Positions 33,301 to 45,789 of a DNA stretch of 64,000 nucleotides are shown one piece after another (position 1 is the first letter of the stretch; each line of letters starts with the position of its first letter). The stretch lies in contig NC_060026.1 in the NCBI RefSeq assembly GCF_021134715.1, forward strand, positions 13,631,001-13,695,000, read 5' to 3'. A program made the translations under genes and the position numbers. This DNA is from Daphnia pulex. Taxonomy: Eukaryota; Arthropoda; Branchiopoda; Diplostraca; Daphniidae. Under the pieces are notes generated by a model. That model had not been told where the DNA came from, did no database searches, and worked only from the letters and a program-made list of their open reading frames with translations.

Positions 33301-35031
33301 TCAGGTTCGACTCTTACCGATGCCGCAACGCCGCTAGTGATGATGATGTTGCGCTTGTGTTTGGAGACGGTCTTGAAACGGGCGTAAAGCTTCCTGCCCA
33401 CCCAGATGGGAATGCCGATGATCATTGCCGGAACGGCGATTCCCGCTAGGAGGGCGATGCCGACCGGGGCTCCGACCAGGGTGCCCAGCTGCCAGAGGAT
33501 CTTCTTCTTGCGAGACCAGGGCTTCTTGCCCCAGAAGGTGCAGCCGGACGGGCTGAGATAATGTAGGTCACTAATCTCCTTCATGCACAGCCAGCAAAAC
33601 TCGGAGCCGCACAGGGCGCACGTCATGTGGTTGCAAGAGCCGTCGTCCATCTTGGCTATCAGCACCTGGCATCTCGGGCACGGTTTGATGTCGTCACCTG
33701 GACAAACAAATTTGTTTTTCGGTTAAAATCGGCGTCTTCCATGTTTGGAATTTCAATTGTTTTACGCTGAGTATTTTTAAAGTTGGACGATGATCCGTAA
33801 ATGGAAGATCTCTGAGCACGGGCAGCGTCACACGTTTGGTTCGGATGCCAAAGGGCCTGGAAGAGAAAAATTCCAAAATGTTAAATTGATAAAAAGCTGA
33901 GAAAATGTGAAAATCAATCCAAGGTATACCTTGCAATGGTAACAAAAGGAGGAGCCGCATCCAGGGCGTTGACACAGTAGACGGGGGCAACTGGCGCAAC
34001 CGGTAGCCAGAACGACGAAATTGCAGTCCGGGGCTGGACACCATCGAGAATCCGGATCGGCAGCCAAGACTCGTCGCAACATAAAGTCTTCGTACTTTTC
34101 CAGTAGGTTTTCATTGTTCAGTATCAACCGAATATCTGTCGATTAGAAATAAAAGAAAGAGAAATAGAAATCAAAAGAAGTTTATAAAAGAAAAAGAAAA
34201 GAAATTGAAATCAAATCCACTTTCACTCTTTGGGGAAACTTGTTAGTTAGGAATTGGACACTCACCGTTTGGGTGCATGGGCTCTGAGCATTCTGGGCAA
34301 TTGATGTTGACACGTGACTCTGAAATCTCGATTCGCAGGTATTGCTGCATACAATCTAGGCACGAACGGTGCGTGCAGCACAAAAGTTCGGGGAAAAATT
34401 CGCTGGAGCATTCGGCCAGGCACAGGGGACATTCCCAGTTCTCAGATATGGGGCACCTGAGAGATCTGTTGGGAACTCGCAGCTCTGACTGGGAAGTGCT
34501 GGAGGTATCTGAAGGGCTTTCAGACTCATATCGGGCTGTGGGAAAAATGTAACAAATGAGCTTTATGAGATGAGAAAGAAGCCAGAAGACAACCAACGAG
34601 GACTCACATGTGGATGGGGACTGCCTCTTCCTGAGCCCACCGGTGCTGCTGCTGCTGGGTGCAGGATTCCCAATGTTGTTGCCACCAGAGAGGCTCCTGG
34701 ACCTTCTTTGAGACACCAACGGGCTGTTGTAGAGCATTCGACGAAGGGAGAACCTAAATCCTTGCTTGTTGGCCGGCTTGGAGAACGAGGAGGTGATGGG
34801 TATAGCCAGTGAGCATGGCTGCTGCTGCTGAACCACTGAGTTTCCATCTGGCAGCAGTGAAGGGGAAGGTGGAGAGTGATCTTTTCTTTTTCTGGATTTG
34901 CCTTTCCCTGCTCCAGGCTGCAGTTGCTGCTGACTGGTAAAAGTGGTGGTGGCGGCTTGCAATGTCATGCTGGCTTGACTGCTGAGAGAGTTGGAACTGT
35001 TTCTGAGTGGGTTCTGTTGCATCGAACTCAT
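27347..35031 (-). CDS. RNF19: RNF19-type RBR E3 ubiquitin ligase with transmembrane segments
   Basis: Eight coding exons (34608-35031, 34266-34535, 33930-34135, 33766-33856, 33318-33697, 28666-29146, 28070-28422, 27347-27745) give 867 residues in one frame. A low-complexity N-terminus is followed by RING1 from about residue 177 (WECPLC...), an IBR ([10 protein letters not shown]...FCYHCK), and RING2 (CPRC...DGSCNHMTC...FCWLC). C352 in GSCNHM is the catalytic Cys that carries ubiquitin in RBR ligases. [20 protein letters not shown] and two hydrophobic segments ([36 protein letters not shown]) are hallmarks of RNF19A/B, placing it in an internal membrane. The tail is Ser/Gly/Ala-rich with an acidic DFDDDDD patch. 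The frame is open upstream to a Met at 35271 (947 aa); I prefer 35031 because the extra part looks like leader sequence. The 4.2-kb intron 29147-33317 holds a nested gene. Confidence 0.95.
29147..31732. other. RNF19 intron and probable upstream region of the nested kinase gene
   Basis: No coding exon was found. Near 29840-29860 lies TATCGAAACGATAGATGGCGG, which combines CGATA-type sites with an AGATGGCGG motif. This is a plausible plus-strand start-site region for the nested kinase gene, whose leader would splice to the acceptor near 31658. The rest is low-complexity pyrimidine-rich DNA. Confidence 0.35.
31733..33031 (+). CDS. CHK/EcKinase-like small-molecule kinase, nested in an RNF19 intron
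   Basis: A single uninterrupted coding exon of 432 residues on the strand opposite its host gene. The kinase-like catalytic loop is [11 protein letters not shown], with H289, D291 and Asn at about 295-296. The metal-binding DFG equivalent is the Asp in ILDWQMA (D324). This matches the ecdysteroid 22-kinase-like/CHK family related to choline kinases. Members phosphorylate small molecules (ecdysteroids, possibly toxins), and the substrate here is unknown. The N-terminal half shows the family's [20 protein letters not shown] block. The start is the Met at 31733; the frame is open to a Met at 31640, but a tttccag acceptor at about 31658 suggests that the upstream part is leader. AATAAA lies at 33192-33197, only 120 bp before the next host exon. 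Coding GC is clearly higher than in the flanking intron. Confidence 0.92.
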   Translation: MSVDVSDESSITAEWLESILHLYYSTNGRDLLDGPKDDDDVDDGQEPVIRKDEPAQTVSVKQFQVRPGCEEGENLLSDLLAIDVTLCRDESMPEEELHLMAKLLSQDPFCRHFILEAGFDVREIHFYTTLMPALTQFCGGHGGGGGQPWPVPSCFYAKYRQGSDSVLVLDNMKASGYQVTEFHLGLSLEEATSAVQSIALIHASVLAYRLRLGVDLGQAFPFLFRPEAAAESYQQLLERGLPQLATFLHTADRPELHAVLAKLHKMRPRARETIANLLRPASPIATLTHTDFWCNNLLFRHKTAEGATADVGDGAAGVECSILDWQMATYSRPTNDLALLLVTSVAGDVRRTRTGHILDAYWNQFCQTAASLGLDVEGQLNYGRRELETEYEQSLLLAVLLGIGSVDLAIGHQATEERLCEVLVDLSNEKVF

Positions 35032-36462
35032 ACTCTGAGGCGTTGGACAGCCCTTGGTGTGCACCACCAAAGGGGGGTAGCAAACGAAATGAGTGGGAGA
35101 TGTATTTGTTTTGGTGTCTGTGTGTTTTTCCCCCTTTTCTTTCCAGAGAAAAACTAATACGGAGCACTGACAACAACAATAGGCACAGAAAACCACTGAC
35201 TGGAACAATCGAGAGAAGCGACGGAAACAGGCCGAGCCATCACATTGTTCACAACAATAAACAACCGACAAATCTCTCCAACCAGTTCCAATCTCCGTCT
35301 CTTATCTCTTTCGCTTAGATTTTGCAATCGTGTCTACACACACACAAGTCAAACAATTGCTCAAGCGATATATATCGATCGTCGTTTGGTGTCACTTGTT
35401 TTTTCTATTTCAACGATTCGTTTCACCAAAAGTTGGGAGCCATGTTCGCCAACTTGGGGCGAGCCAGGCTCTGTAAGACGTTCTATTACGATCGTCTCGG
35501 GATATAATAAATGAGTTGGACACACAAAACGGGAGTTTTCTCTTGTGTGTGTGTGTGTGTGAAAGCTGCAATAGCAAAACTCTCTTTTTTAACGGGCAAA
35601 ACAGTGGCGTCGAGTCGAGCAACTTGGCAACAAGCGCAACGCCATCAAGAGAATCGACTCCGCCAGCCTTGAGGCGTGGCGGCCATCTTGTCTGGGACTT
35701 GAATTGTGCCGGGAAATTCAAATCGAGTCGAGTTCGTGACAGGCAACTTTTTGATTTCTTATTATTAAAAATGAAACTTTTGAGTGGGTCTGCGTCCTAC
35801 TTTTTTTCTCGACAATTGCCACGTCATGAGGAAGAAGAGAGTTTCATTTTCTTTTGAAAGAAAAGGGAAAATTTATCCATCCAATTGTGTTTTGATGGTG
35901 AAAACTTTTTGGAGGGGGCTGGCAATTTCTCCTCTTCAAACTTTCATGGTTTTCTTATTTTTTTCTTTTGTTGGGGGAGGGAGGGGGTCAAATTATCCGC
36001 CCACTTTTCCTTCGTAGCATTTCCAACTTCAGTCATTCCGGAAGTAGTTTTATAACAAGATGTATGGCATTGCGTAATTAGACGAAAAATGCCACGACGT
36101 GCAGAATTTTTTTCCCCCTCTGATCCTTCCCCTGTAATTTGCCATTCAAAATCGATCAGGTGATGATAATGGCGCGTGCAGTTCGTGACGGCAGCCGCGG
36201 CGACGTTTGAATAATGGATGAACTATGGGCTAGCGCAAAAAAAAAGTAGCCCTTCAGCATTCTTCTTCTCTATAGATTGGTGAACTTGCATCGCTCCCGG
36301 CGTGTTTCCACCCAAGAAAATCAATGTCAAATGAGCAATGGCGGATATATAGAGCCAGCGTTCATCATCAAAATGTCTTGGTCCTTTTCTGTTCTCTGCC
36401 CGTCTCCACACTCTGCACACACAAGGAGGATATGGGGAGTAAAAAAAGGACATGGTGATATG

Positions 36463-36500
36463 TAATATCGATCGATCGATATTAGGCAAAATGGCGGCTG
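36463..36500. promoter_or_regulatory. 22-bp palindrome of overlapping ATCGAT units plus AAAATGGCGGC motif
   Basis: Positions 36463-36484 form a perfect 22-bp palindrome centred on ATCGATCGATCGAT and flanked by TAAT/ATTA. Starting 4 bp later (about 36488) is AAAATGGCGGC. CGATA/ATCGAT clusters are bound by DREF and BEAF-32 in Drosophila, and AANATGGCGGC is the YY1/Pho-type downstream promoter motif. Together they suggest a housekeeping promoter or boundary element between the divergent genes. Function is inferred. Confidence 0.45.
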
Positions 36501-37698
36501 CGGTGCGCGCAGTTTCGGATCGATCAAAATAAGAGAAGAAATAAAATTTAAAAGTTTTTTTTCCCGCTCATCTCTCCTTTCCATCTCGTCGCCCACCGGA
36601 TTTTGAAATTCAATCAGGAAAAGAAATTCACGTTGCCCGTGTACTTACTCACAAAAGAGCAAAGCGGGCGAGCGCGGGTCGATTGCGGAGAAAATGAAAT
36701 TTTGATGAAAGAAGAAATTTAATTTCCCCCCAACCGAAAAAAAAAAAAAAAAATAAAATTTTGACGGACGCGAACATTTGACATTTTGATCAATTAATAA
36801 TCAATCGATTCAATATTTGATAGGCTATAGGAACCAGGACAAAGAATATATCTGGAAATCGATCGTCAAACTGAACTTTCCCACACGAATGATTTTTTTT
36901 CAAAAAATCAAAAACATTGGCGGGAATAAATAAATAAAGTACATAAATGTCAGATCTAAAAAAAAGGGAAATGAGAATTCCGTTGATGTTAAAAAAATAT
37001 CAACGTAGACGCGGAGAAAAATAAGGATCTCATTTTCCAGGGGAAATCAAGGAGCCGCACTCTATAGGGTTTTTTCTCTCTCTAGGGGGAAAAGAAGAAG
37101 GAACGACGATTTGACGCTCGTGTAAAAGACTCTGTGTGTGTCTCATCATCTCCTAACGTATCCAAAGAGATTCACCTACGCGTGTGCACACAGAAACAGA
37201 CACACAGAGAGGAGAGAGAGTCATCCGGTCGAGTTCGCGTGCACTCCGCAACCCCCCACCAACACGCAGCAGCAGCAGCAGGAGCACAAGGATTTTTTTT
37301 TCTATTTCGTCAGACTCCTCCCCTTTTCTTCTATTCTATTCTATTCTATTCTATACATTTTTATAGCGCATTTTCCATAGTGAAAGATCAAATGACGCTC
37401 TTCCGAAACCACACAGTTGGACATGAAATAATCAGAGATAAGCAGTGGCATACAAGTGGGTCTTCAGTAGACTCTTAAACACGGAAAAGTTAGGGGCAAG
37501 ACGAATCGATACAGGATTCTTCCTCCCTCCCCTTTTTTGCAATCAATAACAGCGGGACGAGCCCACACAGCACAGCTCAGTAGAAACGGCGAGTATTAGG
37601 AGCAGCTCCTCCTGATGGCGGTCGGGGGTAGCACATAGTGAGAGTCCTGGCGGTCTGTACACATATATATCTGTGTGTGTTGTATGTGTTTGTGTGTG

Positions 37699-37730
37699 TG
37701 TATATATATAAGGTGTGTACGGCAGCAGAC
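37699..37730 (+). promoter_or_regulatory. candidate TATA promoter for the SLC35F-type gene
   Basis: TATATATAAGG (about 37699-37709) follows a TG/TA microsatellite and is followed by GTACGGCAGCAGACAGTCGCC at a distance suitable for a start site. The GC-rich downstream sequence resembles a leader. The ATG of the coding gene is about 2.2 kb away, so a leader intron would be needed. Confidence 0.3.
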
Positions 37731-39982
37731 AGTCGCCACAGTCGAACGCGCCACCTCGCGCCGCCAGCAACTCGGCCGTTTCACGTTGCTCCTAGTTGTG
37801 TCTCAGTTGACAACAATTTTTTCGATTTCCCCATCAGGATCGAATTTTTTGGAAACAATTTCAGACAGTGTGTGTGTCGTTCAAGTGTCGGAAGTATATC
37901 ACCATGGAGCTCAACTTTGTCGCAATCATCAAGTGACCGGGTTCGATTCTTTTCAAAAGAAACTTTTGCAATTCTCCCAGGCGATCCTATTAACACGGGA
38001 AAGTTTTGAAATCCTGCCGGTAATTGAATTTGATCAATCCCCCATTGGGTTTGTATTTCATTTGCAACGCGTTCCAATATGGACCCAGGGAAAAATTCAA
38101 TTAAGCTCTGTATAGAAATGGCAGATAGAAACTAAATCAAGAATTTAAGATTTTCTGTTTTTAAATTGTTTAAAACCAAATAATCGCGCTTCATTGAATC
38201 CCACTCCTGGGTGTCTTTATATGTGTGCTGGCGAGACGGCCGGTTATAATAATAAAGAAGGAGCTTACTAAAGTGTCAACTCGTATTTACAAAATATATA
38301 CTATACACCGGCGCCCGCGGTCTGGACGATTATTTAGACGTCGGGGATTCAATAAATTTTCAAAAAGTATTTAAAAAAGATTAAAACAGGCACGTGAGTA
38401 GTGAATTATATATAAAAGACTACTCGGCCTGTGCTGTTTGCATAATATATCAACGACACACACACACACTGGATCGGTGGGGGCGCGGTACCGGACGTGA
38501 ATAACAACATTTAAAAATGCCGATCCTATTTGATATTTCAGCGATGATATTCCAGGAGAAATAAAAAATAAAAAGTTTGAATTTTCCCGCTCGATTAAAC
38601 ATAGACCTCCCCCCACCTCCGTCTTGTGTACAAGTTTCCGACCGGGTCCGTGATGAATGATTCCCACAGTTTCCGCCCCCTCTATGACGTAAACAACAAC
38701 AGGAAAGAGAAAAAAACAAAAATCATTTTTTTTTTCTCTCCCGGTCTTAAACGAGCCATCCCCCGCATTCTTTAAAGGATCAGTCCCTTAGTCTTTAAAT
38801 AAGAAACAAAAAAACGAAGTGGATTCTCCTGAAAAAAAGGAGCTCGACAAAGATTTGACAGGAGCCTGACAACAATAAAAAAGTAAAAAATAAAAATCCT
38901 AGTGGACAGTATTTTATTTTCTCTGAATAAAAGATTTTCACTTTGAAGGAGCTATAGCTCTCACTTGAAAAGACGGTCTTTGTATTCCACACACACACAT
39001 TGGGCTACTATACTCCCATATATATTAGATATGCACTCAGGAGCTCTCGTTTTCCTTTTGTGTGCAGGCAGGCAGCAGCTACTACATTTAGTCCCAGTCG
39101 CAATCGATTCGTCTTCAATTGGATTTCAAAAGAAAAGAAAGACAAATCAGGAGCTACTAGGAGTCTGAGAAGGAGGACATTGGGTTGGTTATCAACGGGA
39201 AGCTGGGAACCTGGGCTGGGTCGAGAGAAAAAGGAAATTGAACGCCAGCCAATATCTATATGTCAATGAATCGATAAGACAGTCCTCTCGGCGACACACA
39301 ACCCACCCCCACCCCACCCCAGTGTGTGTGTGTGTGTGTGTACATCAGGAGCCGGATTTGGAATACAATCTCTAGCAACTGCATTATTGAAAGACAATTT
39401 AGATATTTGCCCATCTATAATAATGGAAACTCTCCGAGACTGCTGCTGGCTCCCAGTTAGAAATGACGTAATATTTTAACATACCCAAAGGGTCCCAGCT
39501 AGACATTGTACACACACATATATAGACTTTCTTCTCTCATCAGTTCTTTTTTCATTGGATTCAAATGTTATTTCTTTACTCGACATCAATCAGTTCAAAG
39601 AGTTGAAAATGTACCCAGTCAACTGGACGCTTTCTTCGGTTCTCTGTTGACCAAGAGCAAAGAAGAAGCAGCCGAGTGAATGTAATCGAATCACGCAGTG
39701 CTCTACCCAACGCCCCCCCCCCTCCAGCATTACCCACTACCACCCTGGCAATATCAATTGAAATAGAATATTATTAACTGTTTGATAGATTTATACAGTC
39801 AAATAGATCAACTCGGCATTTCTTTTTGTTTCTTATTTTTTGGGGACTCTTCCGGTCGTTTCGGCGTCGATAAAGCGACAGCTGCACAAGGAATAAAACT
39901 AACGAGACTCAGGAGCCCTGGAGAGACTATACCAGTCGGTTGGAAATCAATTTCATTTGAGACACACACGCGCGGCCAAAAG

Positions 39983-42900
39983 ATGGATGAGGAGGCCGAA
40001 CAGCAGCTGACCGCTCAGTTATCCGGCGGAGGAGGCCAGCAGCAGCAGCTGGATGCGACGACGGCCTCAGCATCGCCTGCCAGCCACCAGCAGCGAAGGT
40101 CTTTAGCTTCGCTCCTGTCCATCAAACGGGAGCCCAGGAGACCCAAGACGCCGTCCGTCGTCGTTACCGACGAAACGACTCACCTGGTTAGTGTCGAGCG
40201 ATAATCATCAAAGTCAATCAAAATCACGAGATATTCATTTGTCCACAGTCGGAGCTGACGGCCATTCCGGTGACGAGTCGAATCAGTTTGAGCTTCAAGA
40301 ACAAATCGAATAAAGGAGCAGCGACGTCGGCCACTTCTTGTACGTCTCCGGCCGGTTCGTGCGGCGGTGGCGGTGACGGCCATCACGCTAGCGGCTCCCG
40401 AACGACGGCCATGGCCGTCAATGGGGGAACTCTCGAGAGTATCGTAGCTCTCGAATCGGCAGATCCGACAGCGGCAACCACGGCGACGGCCAGTGACGTC
40501 ACAACGTCATTAACAGTCCCAGTCGAGGGTGAGGAAGACTTTTCCTTTTCTTATTTTCTTTTCTTCTTATTTGATTTCGATGAATGGCCAACTAAAAAGA
40601 GACGAGAGACTTTGACAGAAAGCCAAACAAGCCAGCCAGCCGGCCCAGCCCGGCCCCTCTCTCGAGTCGACAATATAGCCAGATTATCGATCTCTCTCTT
40701 CTTTCTCTTGTAAAAGTTGGCCGTCGTCGCCATTATTGGAAAAGTCAGTCCTTCCTTCTTAAATAGTGTAGCAGCTCACACACACACACACACACGCTCA
40801 CTTTCTGTGTGTGTGTGTATCTATTCTTCTTTGTCGTTTATTTTATTAACGATCCAGCAGCGAAAGGCGCCCGGCTGCGAACCACTTTGTTTGTTTGTGG
40901 CCAGCACTGGAAAACTTTTTTGTCCTATCGTCAAAAGTGGCCGACCAAATCAATTTGCTAAGATGACAAGGAAATTTATAAATTTTTTTAAAAAATTGCG
41001 CGCCAAATTCAAACGGGAAACCCGCCCCAAAACATAATAGAAGATAAGAATCCAGCGCAAATTTAATTAAGAACCGGAATGGATTGGAAAAACTGGTTGA
41101 CGACGGAAGCCTCAGAAAAGGGGGAGGGGGACGTTTTGACGTCACACACACATATCCGTTATTGAATATCTATAGGTTTTCTCACGAGCCTATAGAGGGT
41201 GTGTCTCGACTACAATATTGAGACGTGTACTATACTATACACTGGGATGTTATGATCTCTATACAGCATTTTGGTATCCAAGCTGCTGCTGCTGCTGTTG
41301 CCATAGTGTTCAATCAAAACCCCACCCCCAGGACAACAAGAAAATTCATGGCCGAAAACAAAAAAAATGTTGTTGTCAGCTGTCGCTCTCGTGTCTCGAT
41401 TGATCCATTCACACAACCGAATTTTGTCTGAAGACGAACAAAATGTTAATCAAATTCTTGCGTATTCATTCGAAGGAGAAGAAAATGTCGGCAATGAGAT
41501 TAGAAAAGTAATTGGGAATTTTGCTCTCTGTCTAAACAAGTCAATCATCATCTGTTTGAATTGATGCGTCGTTCAAATCGAATTAGACCAAAACAACAAC
41601 AGCAGCAGCAGCGGCAAAGGCCAGCAGAGTGTGTCTGTGTCTGTGTCTGGTGTGTAATAATCATAATATCAAATTTGCTCGCCCAAGAACCTCTCGGCTA
41701 AATTGAAGCCGACACACAACAAGCGCCCATTTTTTTGATTAGTCCGCAGGCCCTCCCACCATCTTTTTCTATCGTCGCATACGTCTGACTCTGCTAAACT
41801 AAGAGAGAGAAATGAAACAACAAAAAACAATTCCCTTTCTAAAGAATAGAACCCAGAAAAGAGAAAATGTTTAAGTATGTAGGAGATGAAACGGGCGGAA
41901 GAGCCGGATCGATAGATGGAACCTCAAAAGTGAACACACAGCACAACTCATCGTCGTCTGAGCCCCAACAAAAATAAAAATAGAGACATTTACAAGCAAG
42001 TTAGAAATTCCCCCCCAACAGAGTCTGTCTGCGTAGTTTCACGCTCCAGCGTTTTAATTAATCTCGTCACAGCAGTCAGATCCCCTCCAGCTCTATTCTT
42101 TATTTCTTTATTATTTTTTTATTACGTAAAGAGAGAGAGAAATGTTCATTGGGTCGTCCAATTAGAAACGTCGACTCGTGGCCGTACCTCGGCACACAGC
42201 GTCTTCCATCTTCGTGATTAGCCCCCCCAACTTTGCATGTTGAATCGATCAATCGTCGCTCATCATTGTTACATCACTGATTAACCCCCACCGACGACCG
42301 CCGACGACGGCGGCGATTCATTCTAATCCGCTCAAAACGGCGGAGAGACGAGTGAAATTGCGTCGAAATTAACATTCGAATGCGAAATGTTAATTTTAAC
42401 GAGCAGTTCATTGACGGTCTCGCTGGGCCCCTCCATCCCTTTTACTCTCTCCCCGAAAGGGATCGGTTACCAGGACGACGGACCGCTAATGAAGAGAGAC
42501 CCAAACCCGAGCGCTCTCCTTGTTAAGAGTTTACAAGGCCCAAAAATAACCCCAAAGAAAAGACATCCGCTGGATATCTTTTTTGATTCTGGCTAATAAT
42601 TACCAATGACACACAATACGTTGGGTCCCTTGTTTGCGGGACCCTGTAAAGTCCCTTACCGAGAGGTGAAATTCGATCGAAATAGTTTGGTAATCAAATT
42701 GAATATCCAACCGAATATTTTGGTTGGTCTTTTCGACGTCAAATTAAATAAATAAGAGGCGGACCGTTGACATTTGACGACGCCGTTTCTCCTATACGTG
42801 GAGAAATGCCTAGCCGGTTGGTGCGGCGTCATCAGTTCCCCAGTCGAATGTACACACGTCAAAAGACTTTGTGAAGGTCGAGCCTGAGTCTCGGGAGCTC

Positions 42901-45789
42901 GACGACATCTCGACCGTGTCACGACTGCACAATATTCAACAACAAGACACGGAACAGCTCGTGAATATTTGCACATGTGTCAAAGTCAGCGTCACAAATC
43001 TTTTTGGCCTTTTTTGTTTTGTTTTTTTGTTTTATGGCATTTTTCATTGAAAGCGATCGATATGGTCGTCGTCGTCGTCTCCGCTTGATGATGACGACAC
43101 GATCGATTAAATATTTGAAATTTGAGCGGGAAATTTTTAAAATTTGAATTTTTTTAATTTGAATTTTTAAAAAAAAGCTTCGGCGACGGTCACGACGGGA
43201 TCGAGCGGCTCATCACCGGCCACTACACCTCAACTGTCGCTTCTACGTCGCTGCTGTCACGAACGCGTCCGCAAAGTAAAAATTTAAAATTAAAATTACA
43301 AATTGAAATTCAATTAAAATTAATGACGAAAAAAAATACTAATTGGAAAATTTCCAGTCGATATGGGGCGTCGTGATCATGTGCAGCGTGTCGGCAGCCT
43401 GGGTGGGAGCCACCCACCTCCTGAAATCCACATTCCGGACCGTCCATCATGTGGCGGCCGTCCTGGTCGTCCAGCACGTCGCCGACAGCAGCGCCGCCGG
43501 TGGCGCCAACTATTCGGCCGTGGGCACCACCTTGACGGCCACTTCCACCACCACCACGCCCATTTACCCAGACATTTACCCTCACCACTACGACGATGTA
43601 AGTGTATAATGTATAAGCAGCTATCCCTACCCTATCCCCGCACGAAACAAAACCAAAATATTTTGGCGGGATTTTCAAACAGATGTCGTACACAACAAAA
43701 TCTCGATCGAAAAATAATTCACGTCCTACCAACTCGTTTCGCGTGTTGTTATTCGCAATCGACCGGGCCCTCTCCTTTTACGTACTCTGAGTTGTACCAC
43801 CAGACTTGCGTGAGTTATGAGCCTCCAATCGTTCACGACGACATGACACGGAAAATATACAAGCCCCCCTCTCCCAGCGGCCATCGTCGCTCATCACCGG
43901 TGGTCAAAGAGTTTCGCGTCCAAAGTCGAATTTGAACTTTTGTTGATCAGCGCAAACATTTGTTGGCTCCATACAATACACAACAACACAGACTGCTGGA
44001 CAAACAAATAAATGAATGGTCCGTTGGCGTGACCCGACATTTAAACAAATGAAGGACGACACGCGAAATTTGAAAATGTAGGGGGGATGGCGCCATCAAA
44101 TCAAATTTAAATCAATTTAATTCGAATTTTTTGGTTTTTGTGGAAAAGTCTGGTGAACATCAGCAAGAGCCGGTGAAACCCCTGGGCGAAGAGTACACGT
44201 ACGACGCGTCGTTTTTCAGCACCTGGACCATGACGGCCTGGACGTCGCTCTTCCTGCCGCTCTACGCTCTTTGCTGCGCGCTCAGTTGCCGCTTCAGTCC
44301 GCGCCAATTGGCCGCAGAGCTCAGAGATTCCGTCCTGGCATTCCGTGACAAAGGATTCACATTAGGTTCTAAAATAATAATTCGAATTACTTTCATTTTT
44401 CCCGCCAATTAAAAATGAATTTGAAAAAATATTTTTGGCAGGGACTTTTATCGGACGCTGTTGCCTCTTTTGTCTACTGTGGGTCGGGACCAATTGGATG
44501 TACATGTACGCCCTGAGCGTTTTAGACGCTACCGACGTCATGGCACTTTTCGCCACCAACGTATCGTTCGTCTACCTCCTCTCCTGGGTCGTCCTCCACG
44601 ACCAATTCGTCGGCCTACGAGTAAAATTTTGAAAAAATTTTGTTTCCCGCCAAAACATTTACCAAACATTTTTAAAAAAATTTCAAATAAAGATTGTGGC
44701 CGTCATTTTGTGTAACACGGGTATTGCTCTGCTGGCCTACATGGACGGCATAACTCGATCGCCGACGCTGGGCGGAGTCGTCCTAGCGGCCGCCGCATCC
44801 GCCGGATCCGCAGTTTACAAAGTAAAAAAAAAACCCCGCCAAAAAGTTGAAATTTAAAAAATCGATTTTTAAAAAAATATTATTTTCCGCCTTAAACAAA
44901 AACCAGGTGTCGTTCAAACGGATTTTCGGCGAGGCCACTTACGGTCAGGTGTCGTTCTTCTTCTCGCTGATTGGACTCCTCAATGTCGTCCTCTTATGGC
45001 CGGTCGTCTTATTATTACACTTTACCGGGCTGGAAGTCATCACTTGGAATCGAGTGCCTTGGATCCAGCTGGCTGTCGCCGGAACACTTTCCCTCGGTAT
45101 AAAATCAACATTTGAGAGATTCAGCAACTTTCTGAACACGATTTTCCTTTTTGATCTTGACTAATGTGCGGAATATCATTGAATTTGAACTCTAACTAAA
45201 ACTTGCAGCTGCCAACTTGCTGGGCAACTTCGGACCGGCTTTAACTTACGAGGTTTTCATTCATCTCGGTCTGGTGCTGGCCATTCCAGTCTCTGCAGGT
45301 GAGTGAAAGTGAATTTTGCTTTTAGAAAGTGACTGATCGAACCACACGCGCAAACAACCAATCCGAAATCACCAACACCAACGTCAATTTCTATTTTTTC
45401 TTGTCTGATTTTTCATTTGTTTTATTTGAAAAACAAAAGTGCTTGACGTCAATCTCAACGGGGTCGTTTTCGAAGGCATGAAATTGGCTGGGACAATCAT
45501 GATCGTCAACGGCTTTCTCTTGGTTCTACTGCCGGAAAACTGGCCCGATTACTTGACCCGTTTGCTCAGGTAAAACCCGCCACTGGTTAAAACCCATTTG
45601 TGTTTTTTTGAACCGGTTATTATTTCTTTTCAAAAATATTTCTAACGTTTTATTTGAAATTTAAATTTAATGAGATGGGGGAGACATTTGAATCATCACC
45701 CGGGACTGCCGACGACGGCGCCCGTCGACCTACGGACGGGTTACATAAGCCGCTCGCATTTGCGTTCGCCGTCGGGACGGGTCAGGTGA
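39983..45789 (+). CDS. SLC35F3/SLC35F4: SLC35F3/F4-type multipass transporter
   Basis: Eleven exons: 39983-40186, 40249-40528, 43178-43275, 43358-43597, 44149-44365, 44442-44620, 44693-44821, 44907-45096, 45209-45298, 45440-45569 and 45675-45789. They encode 623 residues in one frame. A long Ser/Thr/Ala-rich cytosolic N-terminus (exons 1-3) is followed by about ten hydrophobic segments, beginning with SIWGVVIMCSVSAAWVGATH. Typical for the drug/metabolite transporter SLC35F3/F4 group are WVGTNWMYMYALSVLDATDV, SFVYLLSWVVLHDQFVGLR, TGIALLAYMDG, and the closing VLDVNLNGVVFEGMKLAGT...LLPENW. Human SLC35F3 is reported to carry thiamine; substrate here is unproven. A Thr/His-rich insert (ATSTTTTPIYPDIYPHHYDD) in exon 4 replaces a short loop. 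Intron 2 is 2.65 kb, the others short. Confidence 0.95.
40529..43177 (+). other. large intron 2 of the SLC35F-type gene
   Basis: No internal exon was seen. It contains (CA)n/(GT)n tracts near 40775-40820 and a perfect 11-bp inverted repeat with a 9-bp spacer at 42366-42396. A GGGTCCC/GGGACCC hairpin lies at 42623-42644. It is the only long intron in the gene and so a likely site for regulatory sequence. Confidence 0.5.

Larger units (their letters stand above)
35272..39982. other. intergenic region between divergent RNF19 and SLC35F genes
   Basis: No supported coding exon. It holds promoter-type signals: an ATCGAT palindrome with AAAATGGCGGC (36463-36500) and a TATA-like element near 37699-37709. 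Simple repeats include (ATTCT)n at 37331-37354 and (TG)n at 39322-39341. The right end is probably the 5' leader of the transporter gene. Confidence 0.5.

Noticed and set aside
35437..35505. 22-codon plus-strand frame MFANLGRARLCK... in good ATG context
   Set aside because: Too short, no support; lies in the intergenic region opposite the RNF19 5' end.
37900..37960. possible tRNA B-box (GGGTTCGATTCT) near 37938
   Set aside because: No acceptor or anticodon stems and no A-box at suitable spacing.
43363..43935. 190-codon plus-strand frame overlapping SLC35F exon 4
   Set aside because: Alternative frame; the transporter frame is supported by phase-matched splice sites and TM content.
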